In this document: positions 35,101 to 42,927 of the stretch, piece by piece
Position numbering within the stretch: the stretch's first letter is position 1
How the letters are laid out: each line of letters starts with the position of its first letter
Assembly: GCF_014647595.1 (NCBI RefSeq)
Contig: NZ_BMPM01000011.1
Span: 95,888-159,887, forward strand
Source of the DNA: Paenarthrobacter histidinolovorans
GTDB lineage: Bacteria; Actinomycetota; Actinomycetes; Actinomycetales; Micrococcaceae
Length of the DNA stretch: 64,000 nt
Reading direction: 5' to 3'
Position numbers and translations under genes: made by a program
The notes under the pieces: generated by a model
The model's database searches: none
Told to the model about the DNA's origin: nothing
Seen by the model: the letters and a program-made list of their open reading frames with translations, nothing else

Positions 35101-36060
35101 ATGCCGCGGCTGAAGAGAAGTGACCTTTCCAAGCCCGGCATCGTCCGCCGGAAGGTCGGGACGGGTTTCAGCTACCGCCACCCTGACGGGAGCCTGGTCA
35201 GCAAGGAGGATCGCCAGCGCATCAATGCGCTGGCGATCCCGCCTGCATGGACCGATGTGTGGATCAGCCCATACGAGCATGGCCACATCCTGGCCACCGG
35301 GGTGGATGCCGCTGGGCGGAGCCAGTACATCTATCACCCTGGTTGGCGGGAGCGTAAGGACACCGAGAAGTTCATCCGTGCGGCGAAGCTTGGCATGGTG
35401 TTGCCTACGGTCCGACGCAACGTGACGGTCCACCTCCAGGACGCCACCGACCCCCGGCAGCAGACGCTCGCAGCGGCAGTGCGGTTCATGGACCTTGGCG
35501 CGCTGCGCGTGGGTTCCGAGGTCTACATGAAGCAGAACGGCTCCTACGGACTCACCACCCTGCGTTGTCGCCACGCGCGGGTGGAGGGGCCCGACGTCTT
35601 CCTGAAGTTTCCCGGCAAGAGCGGCCAGCTCTGGGATACCTCCATCCACGACCCCGCTTTGGCAGCCTTTCTGGAACCGCTCGCGGATCGTCCCGGCAAG
35701 GAGCGGCTCCTGGCCTACCAGGCGAACGGGGCCTGGGTATCGGTGGACGCGGCCATGATCAATGAATATCTCCGGGGTATCTCGGGGGAGGCCTACACCT
35801 CCAAGGATTTCCGTACCTGGAAAGGCACTGCGGCCGCCGCCCTCTGCCTCATCAAGTCCGGGCACAAGGGAACTCCCAGGCAAGCCATTGTGCGGGCCAT
35901 CAAAGAGGCCTCGGAACTCTTGGGCAACACGCCCTCCGTTGCGCGCTCATCCTACGTGGATCCACGGATTATCGAGGGCTATCTCTCGGAGGAGCTTAAG
36001 GACGTCAAGCCAACGGAAGCATCGGTTGCCGCCTACTTGAACGGCGAAACGTCGAATTAG
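35101..36060 (+). CDS. DNA topoisomerase IB
   Basis: The 319-residue protein matches the poxvirus-like bacterial type IB topoisomerases. The N-terminal part has FSYRHPDGSLVSKEDRQRIN, IPPAWTDVWISPYEHGHILA and TGVDAAGRSQYIYHPGWRE. The catalytic core has the pentad arginine in ALRVGSEVY, KTCR-like LTTLRCRHARVEG, the FRTWKGT block, and the nucleophile Tyr285 in SSYVDPRII. It relaxes both positive and negative supercoils through a 3'-phosphotyrosine link and needs no ATP. It follows dps by 42 bases. Bacterial TopIB is accessory to gyrase and TopA. Confidence 0.92.
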   Translation: MPRLKRSDLSKPGIVRRKVGTGFSYRHPDGSLVSKEDRQRINALAIPPAWTDVWISPYEHGHILATGVDAAGRSQYIYHPGWRERKDTEKFIRAAKLGMVLPTVRRNVTVHLQDATDPRQQTLAAAVRFMDLGALRVGSEVYMKQNGSYGLTTLRCRHARVEGPDVFLKFPGKSGQLWDTSIHDPALAAFLEPLADRPGKERLLAYQANGAWVSVDAAMINEYLRGISGEAYTSKDFRTWKGTAAAALCLIKSGHKGTPRQAIVRAIKEASELLGNTPSVARSSYVDPRIIEGYLSEELKDVKPTEASVAAYLNGETSN

Positions 36061-36114
36061 GCAAGGTATCCCGAGTCAGGCCCATCCGGTCAGAGCGGTC
36101 CCCAAAGTTTTATG

Positions 36115-36128
36115 AGTACACTCGTACT
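36115..36128. promoter_or_regulatory. Inverted repeat AGTAC-N4-GTACT before the membrane protein/tetR pair
   Basis: Perfect 5-base half-sites (agtacactcgtact) lie 39-52 bases upstream of the membrane-protein start. Since a TetR-type gene is the second gene of this pair, the site is a candidate for autoregulation. The half-sites are short, so chance cannot be excluded. Confidence 0.4.
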
Positions 36129-36166
36129 AATAAAGAGTGTTGGGGCATGGCATTTGGGGGCCGTAA

Positions 36167-36724
36167 ATGATTCTGTTGGCAATCGTGGTGTGTGAGGTTG
36201 CGTTCTGGGTGGCGATCCTTGCCGGGCTCGCAGCACGGTATCTGCTGCGCCGTCCCCGCCTGGGCGGAGCCCTCCTGATCCTTGCTCCGGTTATCGATGC
36301 CATCCTGCTTGCCTTGGTCGCCGTCGATTTGCTGGGCGGTGGTACAGCCTCCTGGCACCACGGACTCGCTGCGATCTACATCGGTGTCTCCGTCGCCTAC
36401 GGCAAGCGCATGGTGGCTTGGGCCGACGCGCACTTCCAGCACCGGTTCGCGGGCGGACCTGCGCCGGAACGACTCGCTGGAACCCGCTACACCATCAAAT
36501 GCTGGCGGGATGTGCTCCTTACCGGGGCGGCGGTTGCCATCGCAGCGGCGACACTTGGAGCAATTATCTTCCTCGTCAACGACGCCGAAAGAACCGCAGC
36601 GCTCTCGGACTTCTTCCGCATCCTGGGCATCATCTTCGCCATCGACTTCCTCTGGGCTTTGAGCTACACGATCTGGCCGAAGAAGGCTGCCCGTGCCTTG
36701 CCCGCTGCTACGCCGTCCCGCTGA
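36167..36724 (+). CDS. Multi-pass membrane protein, unknown function
   Basis: The 185-residue product has five hydrophobic segments (MILLAIVVCEVAFWVAILAG, GGALLILAPVIDAILLALVA, WHHGLAAIYIGVSVAYG, DVLLTGAAVAIAAATLGAII, FRILGIIFAIDFLWALSY). A charged cytosolic loop with HFQHRFAGGPAPERL lies between helices 3 and 4. The helix 2 VIDAILLALVAVDLLGG and FLWALSYTIWPKK ends are reminiscent of small integral membrane proteins linked to TetR genes. The tetR gene follows after only 4 bases, so they form an operon and the TetR protein probably controls this gene. The transported or sensed compound is unknown. Confidence 0.78.
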   Translation: MILLAIVVCEVAFWVAILAGLAARYLLRRPRLGGALLILAPVIDAILLALVAVDLLGGGTASWHHGLAAIYIGVSVAYGKRMVAWADAHFQHRFAGGPAPERLAGTRYTIKCWRDVLLTGAAVAIAAATLGAIIFLVNDAERTAALSDFFRILGIIFAIDFLWALSYTIWPKKAARALPAATPSR

Positions 36725-36728
36725 ATCC

Positions 36729-37316
36729 ATGCCCCGGAGAATCGATGCAGAGGCACGCAGTGCTGCAATTGCGGAAGCTTCCTTGCGTGTACTCGAACGT
36801 GATGGTTTGGCGGGCCTTTCCGTGCGCGGGGTGGCAGCGGAAGCGGGCATCGCCGCTGCTTCACTGAGGCGCGCTTTTGCCACGCAACATGCCCTGCGGG
36901 AGTTCTGCCTGCAACTCATTGAGGACCGGGTTACCGCCCGGATCGCTGCCCTTGAGCTCACTGGCAGGCCCCTTGTTGATGGGTTGCTCCTGCAGTTGCT
37001 TCCTCTCGACAAGGAACGGCGCCTGGAACTCGTTGCGCAGGTCCAGCTGGGCGTCCTTTCGCTGACCGACAGTGCGCTTCGTCCTGCCGCGATCAGGCTC
37101 AGCGAGGGAGTAGGCCGCGTATGTCACGTTGCCCTCCGGATCCTGGCCGAAGCGGGTCAGTTCAACCAGGGGCGTGACCCCGATTATGAAGGCCAGCGCT
37201 TGCGTGCGCTCCTTGATGGAATCGCGATGCACGGATTGTGGAGCGGCGAACTGCCGGAGGCGGGTCCGATGCTCCAGGTGCTCTCGCGCCACCTGGACGA
37301 GCTCGCGGGTCCCTAG
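36729..37316 (+). CDS. TetR-family transcriptional regulator
   Basis: The ATG at 36729 starts MPRRIDAEARSAAIAEASLR. The N-terminal helix-turn-helix reads ASLRVLERDGLAGLSVRGVA, followed by EAGIAAASLRRAFATQHALR, the normal TetR pattern. The C-terminal ligand domain of about 140 residues has the conserved ALLDGIAMHGL near its end. The 195-residue length is usual. It follows the membrane protein by 4 bases and probably represses the pair through the inverted repeat at 36115. A 31-bp-arm terminator comes after the gene. Confidence 0.88.
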   Translation: MPRRIDAEARSAAIAEASLRVLERDGLAGLSVRGVAAEAGIAAASLRRAFATQHALREFCLQLIEDRVTARIAALELTGRPLVDGLLLQLLPLDKERRLELVAQVQLGVLSLTDSALRPAAIRLSEGVGRVCHVALRILAEAGQFNQGRDPDYEGQRLRALLDGIAMHGLWSGELPEAGPMLQVLSRHLDELAGP

Positions 37317-37336
37317 CACCTCAGGCAAGCAGAGTA

Positions 37337-37404
37337 CCTCAGACATGCAAAGAGCCTGGTGACACCCATATCCGGGTGTCACCAGGCTCTTTGCGTGTCT
37401 GAGG
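37337..37404. terminator. Very long hairpin terminator shared by tetR and ptsH
   Basis: Arms of 31 bases (37337-37367 and 37374-37404) pair almost perfectly, with a two-base interior change and a 6-base loop. The core is gcaaagagcctggtgaca with its complement. It lies between convergent stops. The 21 bases from cctcagacatg onward resemble a third partial copy at 37319-37330 (cctcaggcaagc). Confidence 0.88.
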
Positions 37405-37417
37405 GGTTTGTGTTGCC

Positions 37418-37696
37418 CTACTCGGCGTCGTGGTCCGTTTCGAGGATCTTCACCAGGGTGTCCAGTGCTTCGTCCGCACCTGCACCTTCAGCCCGCAGCA
37501 CCACCACGTCGCCGTGGGCAGCACCCAGGCTCATGAGGGAAAGGATGCTGGCGGCGTCCATGGCGTCGTCGGCGGGCTCTCCCGGGCGGGCGATGGTGAC
37601 ATCGATGTCCAGGTCTCCTGCGGCCTCGGCGAAGATGGCTGCCGGACGGGCGTGGAGGCCGACGCGGCTTGCGATGGTGGCTGTACGTTCAGGCAT
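37418..37696 (-). CDS. ptsH: Phosphocarrier protein HPr
   Basis: The 92-residue protein has the phosphorylated histidine His15 in VGLHARPAA and the regulatory-serine region AASILSLMSLGA (Ser50). It passes phosphate from enzyme I to the fructose EII encoded upstream on the same strand. The residue before the regulatory serine is Ala instead of the usual Lys, in line with the weaker or absent HPr-kinase control in Actinobacteria. It lies 39 bases after the fruA stop, as the last gene of the fruR-fruK-fruA-ptsH operon. Enzyme I is not in the window. Confidence 0.94.
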   Translation of the reverse strand: MPERTATIASRVGLHARPAAIFAEAAGDLDIDVTIARPGEPADDAMDAASILSLMSLGAAHGDVVVLRAEGAGADEALDTLVKILETDHDAE

Positions 37697-37735
37697 TGGT
37701 GCTCCTTTGTGGTGGTGGGTGGCTTTGTGGGAAGT

Positions 37736-39802
37736 CTAAACGCTGACGGTTGCGGGCGTGGCTTCTGCTTCGACCGGCTTCTTGACAGCCCAACGCTTGA
37801 GGGCGATGACCAGCAGTGCGGTGATGACCACGCCGACAGCGATCGATAGGAGGAACAGCCAGAAGTTGTCGATTGCGAAGAACACAAACGCTCCACCATG
37901 CGGTGCCTTGGAGGTGACAGCGAAGGCCATGGATAGTGCGCCGGTTACGGCGCCACCCACCATGCTGGCCGGGATCACACGGAGTGGATCAGCAGCTGCG
38001 AACGGAATGGCGCCTTCGGAGATGAAGGATGCCCCGAGGAGCCAGGCTGCCTTGCCGTTTTCACGCTCTGCCAGGGAGAACAGCTTCTTGTCGAGCACGG
38101 TTGCCAGGGCCATGGCGAGCGGCGGAACCATGCCCGCTGCCATGACGGCGGCCATGATCTGCCACGGTGCCTGGTTTGCCACAGTTGCGGCGCCGAGGCC
38201 GGCGACGGCGAAGGAGTAAGCAACCTTGTTGACGGGACCACCGAGGTCGAAGCACATCATGAGGCCCAGGATGATGCCGAGGACGATTGCGCCAGCACCG
38301 GTCAGGCCCGAAAGGCCGGTGTTGAGGGCCTTGGTAAGCGCCACGATGGGAGCGCCGAGGATCAAGAACATGAGGCCAGAGGCTATAAGCGAGGCGAGCA
38401 GCGGAATGATGACCACGGGCATCAGGCCGCGGAGCCAGCGGGCAACGTTGAGCTTGCCGATCTGATACGCGATGTAGCCGGCCAACAAACCACCCACGAT
38501 TGCTCCGAGGAAGCCCGCGCCCATGAACCCGGATACTGCACCGGCCACGAACCCGGGAGCAATGCCCGGACGGTCGGCGATGGCGTAGGCAATGTAACCG
38601 GCCAGCGCGGGAACAAGGAACCCGAGGGACAGGGCCCCGATCTTGAACAGGACCGCGCCGAGGTAGGCGCCGAGAGGACCCCACGCTCGATCCGGGAACT
38701 CGGTCGGCAGGTTGAAGATGCTGTTGTCCACGAGAATCTTGTCGGCGAAGGCCGTGATGTCGTAGCCGCCCAAGAGGAAGCCGAGGGCGATCAGCAGGCC
38801 GCCACCTGCAACGAACGGAATCATGTAGCTGACACCGGTGAGGAGTGCGCGCTTCAGCTTCTGGCCGATGTGCTCGCCCTTTTCCTCCTCGGCGCGCTCA
38901 GCCTGCTCTTCGGCACCGAAATGCGGAACACGGCGTGCGTGCGGGTCCGTGGCGGCTGCCAGGGCCTCCTCCACCATCTTGGTAGGCTCGTCGATGCCAC
39001 GCTTGACCGGCGCGTTGATGACCGGCTTGCCGGCGAAGCGCTCCTTGCCGCGTACGTCGACGTCGACGGCGAAGATCACCGCGTCAGCCGCGGCAATCAC
39101 TGCCGGGTCCAGCGGCTTGGCGCCTGAGGATCCCTGGGTTTCGACCTGAAGGTCGACGCCCATTTCCTTGGCGGCGGCCACCAGCGAATCAGCTGCCATG
39201 TACGTGTGTGCGATGCCGGTTGGGCATGCGGTGACGGCCACGATGCGCTTGGGGGCGGCGGGGGCGTTGCCGCCAATGGGGGCAGGTGCCTGTCCGGGCG
39301 CTGCGAAGCCAGTGGCCGCAGCGTCGGCGGCCGGAGCAGCTGCAGCCGGCTTGTCCGCCAGGGCGCCATCGACGAGGTCCACGATGTCCTGCTCGGTGGC
39401 TGCCGCACGCAGTGCTGCCGTGAAGTCCTTTTTGATGAGCGAGCGGGCCAGCTTGGAGAGCAGCTTCAGGTGTTCCTGGTCTGCGCCGTCCGGGGCTGCG
39501 ATGAAGAAGATGAGGTCAGCCGGGCCGTCCTTGGCGCCGAAATCCACCTTGTGGGACAGTCGGGCCATGGCAAGGGCAGGCTCCGTGACTGCGGTCGAGC
39601 GGCAGTGCGGGATGGCGATGCCGCCGGGGACGCCGGTGGCGGTCTTCTGCTCGCGGGCGAAGGCGTCGGCGAAGAGCCCTTCAACCTCGGAAGCACGGCC
39701 GGAGGCGGCTACTTTGCCGGCCAGGACGCGGATGACGTCGGCGGGGGAGTCGCCCAGGTTTTGGTCGAGGGTGACCAATTGGGGGGTGATCAGCTGGGTC
39801 AC
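37736..39802 (-). CDS. fruA: Fructose-specific PTS enzyme IIABC
   Basis: The GTG at 39802 is used because AAGGA lies six bases upstream and it overlaps the fruK stop (GTGA); a long frame to 40033 is out of keeping with the family. The 688-residue protein has EIIA (about 1-150; phospho-His66 in GGIAIPHCRST), an Ala/Pro linker, EIIB (about 185-285; Cys193 in VTACPTGIAHTYMAADS), a charged linker, and the EIIC channel (about 330-670; VSYMIPFVAGGGLLIALGFL and several further helices, motif CFDLGGPVNKVAYSF). It imports fructose as fructose 1-phosphate. Confidence 0.95.
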   Translation of the reverse strand: MTQLITPQLVTLDQNLGDSPADVIRVLAGKVAASGRASEVEGLFADAFAREQKTATGVPGGIAIPHCRSTAVTEPALAMARLSHKVDFGAKDGPADLIFFIAAPDGADQEHLKLLSKLARSLIKKDFTAALRAAATEQDIVDLVDGALADKPAAAAPAADAAATGFAAPGQAPAPIGGNAPAAPKRIVAVTACPTGIAHTYMAADSLVAAAKEMGVDLQVETQGSSGAKPLDPAVIAAADAVIFAVDVDVRGKERFAGKPVINAPVKRGIDEPTKMVEEALAAATDPHARRVPHFGAEEQAERAEEEKGEHIGQKLKRALLTGVSYMIPFVAGGGLLIALGFLLGGYDITAFADKILVDNSIFNLPTEFPDRAWGPLGAYLGAVLFKIGALSLGFLVPALAGYIAYAIADRPGIAPGFVAGAVSGFMGAGFLGAIVGGLLAGYIAYQIGKLNVARWLRGLMPVVIIPLLASLIASGLMFLILGAPIVALTKALNTGLSGLTGAGAIVLGIILGLMMCFDLGGPVNKVAYSFAVAGLGAATVANQAPWQIMAAVMAAGMVPPLAMALATVLDKKLFSLAERENGKAAWLLGASFISEGAIPFAAADPLRVIPASMVGGAVTGALSMAFAVTSKAPHGGAFVFFAIDNFWLFLLSIAVGVVITALLVIALKRWAVKKPVEAEATPATVSV

Positions 39803-40791
39803 TGTGAATCCTTCTGGAGGGCCGTGATGGTTACGGCGTCGGGGGTTGTCTGGTGGACTGCCGGGACAGTGGAGCCCGGCAGCGAAGCAGCTGCGGCACC
39901 ATGTGCCACGGCTTGACGGAGGCAGTCCTGTGCGGAACCGCCCTGGGTTGCGGCCAGTAAGTAGCCGGCAAGGGAGGAATCCCCTGCGCCCACTGTGCTG
40001 ACTGCCTTGATCGGCGGATGCGTGGCGAACCACGCTCCGTCCACGGTCACCAGGACTGCGCCCTTGGACCCGAGTGTTGCGAGAACGGCGCCTACACCGC
40101 TGTGGACGACGGCGGCAGCGGCTTGGGCGGCTTTGGCCGGATCCGCTTCCAGTTGGTCAGCTGTGTAGACGTTGGCGAAACCGGCGGCGGCGGCGAGCTC
40201 TGCAAGCTCTTCCGCGTTCGGCTTGAGGAGGTCGGGCTTTCCTGCGGCATCGCCTGCCAGGGCTGCCGCAAGCGGAGCCCCGGAAGAGTCGATGGCGATG
40301 CCGGGGGCGGCCGTTCCATCAGCGTTCGACCGGAGCCGACGCGCGATTGTGGCGTAGAAATCCGCGGGCACTCCGGGTGGGAGGGAACCTGCGAGAACCA
40401 CCCAGCTGGCGCCACGGGAGCGCTCAAGCAGCAGCCCGATCAGGGCTTCCTGCTGTTCACCGCTCAGCTCCGGGCCGGGTTCGTTGATCTTGGTGGTGAC
40501 CCCATCCGGTTCGGTGAGCGTGACGTTGCTGCGCAGCGCCTGACCGATGGGCAGCGCGGCAAAGGGCACGCCGCCGTCGTGCAGTCCGGAAAGAACGGGA
40601 TCTGAATCCGCGCCGGGAAGGACCGCCAACGTTTCGAGGCCGGAGGCCACGAGTGCGCGCGAAACGTTGACACCCTTTCCGCCGGATTCCTGGTGGACGG
40701 CGACGGCCCGCTGAACTTCGCCGCGAGCCAGGGCTCCCGGGAGCTCAACCGTGCGGTCCAGGCTGGGGTTGGCGGTGAGCGTGACGATCAT
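39799..40791 (-). CDS. fruK: 1-Phosphofructokinase
   Basis: This PfkB-family kinase of 330 residues turns fructose 1-phosphate into fructose 1,6-bisphosphate with ATP. It starts with IVTLTANPSLDRTVELPG, has the substrate loop ESGGKGVNVSRAL, and the C-terminal anion hole and catalytic base in STVGAGDSSLAGYL. The ATGA overlap with fruR and GTGA overlap with fruA show tight coupling. It is directly downstream of the regulator and upstream of the transporter, as in other actinobacterial fructose operons. Confidence 0.95.
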   Translation of the reverse strand: MIVTLTANPSLDRTVELPGALARGEVQRAVAVHQESGGKGVNVSRALVASGLETLAVLPGADSDPVLSGLHDGGVPFAALPIGQALRSNVTLTEPDGVTTKINEPGPELSGEQQEALIGLLLERSRGASWVVLAGSLPPGVPADFYATIARRLRSNADGTAAPGIAIDSSGAPLAAALAGDAAGKPDLLKPNAEELAELAAAAGFANVYTADQLEADPAKAAQAAAAVVHSGVGAVLATLGSKGAVLVTVDGAWFATHPPIKAVSTVGAGDSSLAGYLLAATQGGSAQDCLRQAVAHGAAAASLPGSTVPAVHQTTPDAVTITALQKDSQ

Positions 40792-41579
40792 GCGATCACC
40801 ACGTCGACGCCCGCGTCGGCCAAAGCCGCCGCAAGTTCAGCCGAGGGCTGCTGGTCAGTAATCAAGGTGTCAACATCCTTTAAGGTGGCGAACTGGACCA
40901 GGGTTTCGGCATCCAGCTTGGACGAGTCGGCCAGGGCTACAACGCGGCGGGCGGACTTGACGAAAGCGGCTTTCACCGCGGCTTCCTCGGGATCCGGCGT
41001 GCTGAGCCCGAAGACGGCGTGGATCCCGTTGGCGCCCACAAAGGCGATGTCCGGCCGAAGCCTGTAGGCGGCCTCCACAGTGGACTGTCCGACGGCGGCC
41101 TGGGTGAGTCCGCGGACACGGCCACCGAGGATCTGGAGAGCGACACCCTGTGTGGAGGAGAGCTTTCCGGCGATGGGAATGGCGTGGGTGATGACCACCA
41201 GTTCGTCGTTTCCGTTGGCCGAAGGAGTCCGCTGGGCCAGCAGGTCAGCCAGGGTCTCGGTAGTGGAACCGGCGTCCAGCAGGATGCTGCCGGTGGTGAG
41301 TTCCGGGATCAGGGCAAGCGCGGCGTTTGCTATGCGGAGTTTTTCGGCCTGGCGCTGCACTGCTCGCTCCAGGATGCTTTCCTCGCGGGTGCTCAGGCGG
41401 TCAGAGGGGACCGCGCCGCCGTGTACCCGGCGGAGATTTCCGGAAACTTCGAGGGCCGCGAGGTCGCGGCGGATTGTTTCAGTGGTGATGCTGAAACGGT
41501 CTGCGAGGTCCGTGACGCTCACCCGTCCGCGCTCTGCGACGAGTGCGGAGATCAGTTGCTGGCGTTCTTCTGCGAACAC
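40788..41579 (-). CDS. fruR: DeoR-family regulator of the fructose operon
   Basis: The 263-residue protein has the DeoR winged helix at 1-60 (RQQLISALVAERGRVSVTDL, ITTETIRRDLAALEVSGNLR) and the sugar-phosphate sensing domain that follows (GSILLDAGSTTETLADLL, SRRVVALADSSKLD). Fructose 1-phosphate is the usual effector in this group. It is the first gene of the operon and probably autoregulates through the large palindrome at 41662-41709. Its 3' end overlaps fruK. Confidence 0.92.
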   Translation of the reverse strand: MFAEERQQLISALVAERGRVSVTDLADRFSITTETIRRDLAALEVSGNLRRVHGGAVPSDRLSTREESILERAVQRQAEKLRIANAALALIPELTTGSILLDAGSTTETLADLLAQRTPSANGNDELVVITHAIPIAGKLSSTQGVALQILGGRVRGLTQAAVGQSTVEAAYRLRPDIAFVGANGIHAVFGLSTPDPEEAAVKAAFVKSARRVVALADSSKLDAETLVQFATLKDVDTLITDQQPSAELAAALADAGVDVVIA

Positions 41580-41661
41580 TTACCCTCCATTGCGGTAAAG
41601 CCAAGTTCGATGCGGCCACGTCCGTGACTGCTGTCACAACGATGTGGAATTGCTTGACTCT

Positions 41662-41709
41662 ATCTTTGTTTATGTTGGTAAGTCAATAGAAACCAACATA
41701 AACAAAGAT
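41662..41709. promoter_or_regulatory. Palindrome with 18-bp perfect arms, likely FruR operator
   Basis: Arms atctttgtttatgttggt (41662-41679) and accaacataaacaaagat (41692-41709) flank a 12-base loop. The site lies 83-130 bases before the fruR start. Each arm contains TTTGTTTATGTTGG, similar in character to DeoR-family operators. It is AT-rich against the genome background and could also form a cruciform. Confidence 0.72.
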
Positions 41710-41770
41710 CAGCGCTCTGGCCGGGTGTGGTTCGGACGCGCGGGTTCCGGGAAATGCCCGGAAACGGCGA

Positions 41771-41808
41771 AAGGGCATGTCGCGCTCCCTGTAGCGCGAC
41801 ATGCCCTT
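41771..41808. terminator. Hairpin terminator for the minus-strand genes at 42-42.8 kb
   Basis: Perfect 16-base arms (aagggcatgtcgcgct at 41771-41786 and agcgcgacatgccctt at 41793-41808). It lies 60-97 bases after the proline-rich protein's stop, and read on the minus strand it ends in TT. Confidence 0.75.
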
Positions 41809-41867
41809 CTATCGGATCCTGACTGGGGGATCTGCCGGGATCCGGTCCTGTAGGTAAGGAACAGCCC

Positions 41868-42035
41868 CTAAAGTGGTGGCGGGTTCCCTGGGCCCGGAGG
41901 CGGTGGGACCGCTGGGCCGGGAGTGGGTTCCGGGACTGGCGGCGGGCCAGGTTCCGGCAATGGTACGGGTTCAGGCGTAGGTCCTGGCTCCCTGGTTGGA
42001 TCGGGGTGCGACGGATCCGAGGGAAAACCGCTCAT
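41868..42035 (-). CDS. Small proline-rich protein
   Basis: The 55-residue product is dominated by Pro, Glu and Gly (PTPEPVPLPEPGPPPVPEPT) and must be unfolded, without signal peptide or membrane helix. The ATG at 42035 stands two bases after the stop of the next upstream small gene, with GAAAAGAG in its tail as a possible ribosome site. Tandem layout and composition suggest a real gene, but a low-complexity frame by chance cannot be excluded. I do not recognise a family. Confidence 0.45.
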   Translation of the reverse strand: MSGFPSDPSHPDPTREPGPTPEPVPLPEPGPPPVPEPTPGPAVPPPPGPGNPPPL

Positions 42036-42037
42036 CG

Positions 42038-42259
42038 TCAAGCGCTCTTTTCCCGGGACGATTGCGTCGGGCGGAGACTTTGTGGCGTGCTGGAAGGGTA
42101 TCGGCTGGAGTCCCACCCGGTTCGCATGTAGTCGATGGGCAGGTTGTCCGGGTCCGGCGGATCCGGCAGCTTGTGCTTGCCGGGCTGGCCAAGCTGGCCA
42201 CGTTGGCCAAGGCCCCGGGCTGTGGTGGAGGACTCCCTTTTTTGTGATTCTGCGTGCAT
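42038..42259 (-). CDS. Small hydrophilic protein, unknown function
   Basis: A good AAGGGA site precedes the ATG at 42259. The 73-residue product has a Gln/Gly/Lys-rich first half (GLGQRGQLGQPGKHK), a central PDPPDPDNLPIDYMRTGWDS block that looks conserved-like, and a Ser/Pro-rich end. There is no membrane helix. It lies between the cysteine-rich protein gene (upstream, 58 bases) and the proline-rich gene (2 bases), so the three may form one transcript. Confidence 0.5.
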   Translation of the reverse strand: MHAESQKRESSTTARGLGQRGQLGQPGKHKLPDPPDPDNLPIDYMRTGWDSSRYPSSTPQSLRPTQSSREKSA

Positions 42260-42317
42260 GCTATCCCTTCCGGTAGCTTCAGATTCAGTGCCGCTCCTCA
42301 TGGCTGCGCTGCCAGGT

Positions 42318-42767
42318 TCAGTCCGGTATTTCCATCCGGAAGCCGCAGTGGCAGCCAAGAATCCGCGTGTTGATCAGAACTTCGTACATCCGCAGCTGGG
42401 CTCCGGGTTTCAGGACCAGGGGAGTCTGAATCCTCCGGAGCTCGCAGCTGCTGGTCTTCATTGGTTCGCCGCAGTGAAGATACTGACCGCCGAACTGAAG
42501 TACCCCTTGCGAAATGCCGGGCCGGTTGAGTACCGCGGCAACCTTTTGGACAGATGCGATCTGTTGGTAGGAATACCTGCAGACGTGGCACTCGTACGCC
42601 ACGTCCACCAGATTGGGCACGGGGGGATAGCGGGACTGGATCGAATTCACCACGAGGTGCTTGTCCGTGTTGCACCGGGTACACCAAAGACGCTCGTCGG
42701 GCGGTTGGTGGGCTTCGTCCGGGACTCTGGACGCTGGCTGGGCCGGCATGGGTCTGTACCTCGGCAT
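42318..42767 (-). CDS. Cysteine-rich, zinc-ribbon-like protein, paralogue of 43918-44367
   Basis: With the start at 42767 the product is 149 residues, exactly the length of its paralogue at 43918. Both share the order CxxC, CxxC, HCGxPM, CxCGFxMExP. Here the cysteines are Cys29/32 (WCTRC), Cys60/63 (YECHVC), Cys99 (YLHCGEPM) and Cys139/141 (GCHCGFRMEIP); the first Cys of the third pair is replaced by Gln. The pattern suggests two treble-clef or ribbon zinc sites. It could bind nucleic acid, protein or act as a redox sensor. The frame is open further to 42854, but that extension is weak. The GAF-ANTAR gene is divergent from it. Confidence 0.75.
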   Translation of the reverse strand: MPRYRPMPAQPASRVPDEAHQPPDERLWCTRCNTDKHLVVNSIQSRYPPVPNLVDVAYECHVCRYSYQQIASVQKVAAVLNRPGISQGVLQFGGQYLHCGEPMKTSSCELRRIQTPLVLKPGAQLRMYEVLINTRILGCHCGFRMEIPD

Positions 42768-42927
42768 CAAAAATGCGGGTCGCCCGTCTGCATGAGCTGT
42801 AAAGCCTGGTCCTGTAAATGCGGGACTGTAGCTAGATTGTGCACATAGGTGCACGGCATATGCAAGGATTCTGTTGTCATTCCTTAAAGGGGTGACAGGG
42901 ACAGACCCGGCGATCGTAAACTAAGGC

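Noticed and set aside
39206..39916. Plus-strand frames opposite fruA/fruK
   Set aside because: They are shadows of the well-supported minus-strand operon.
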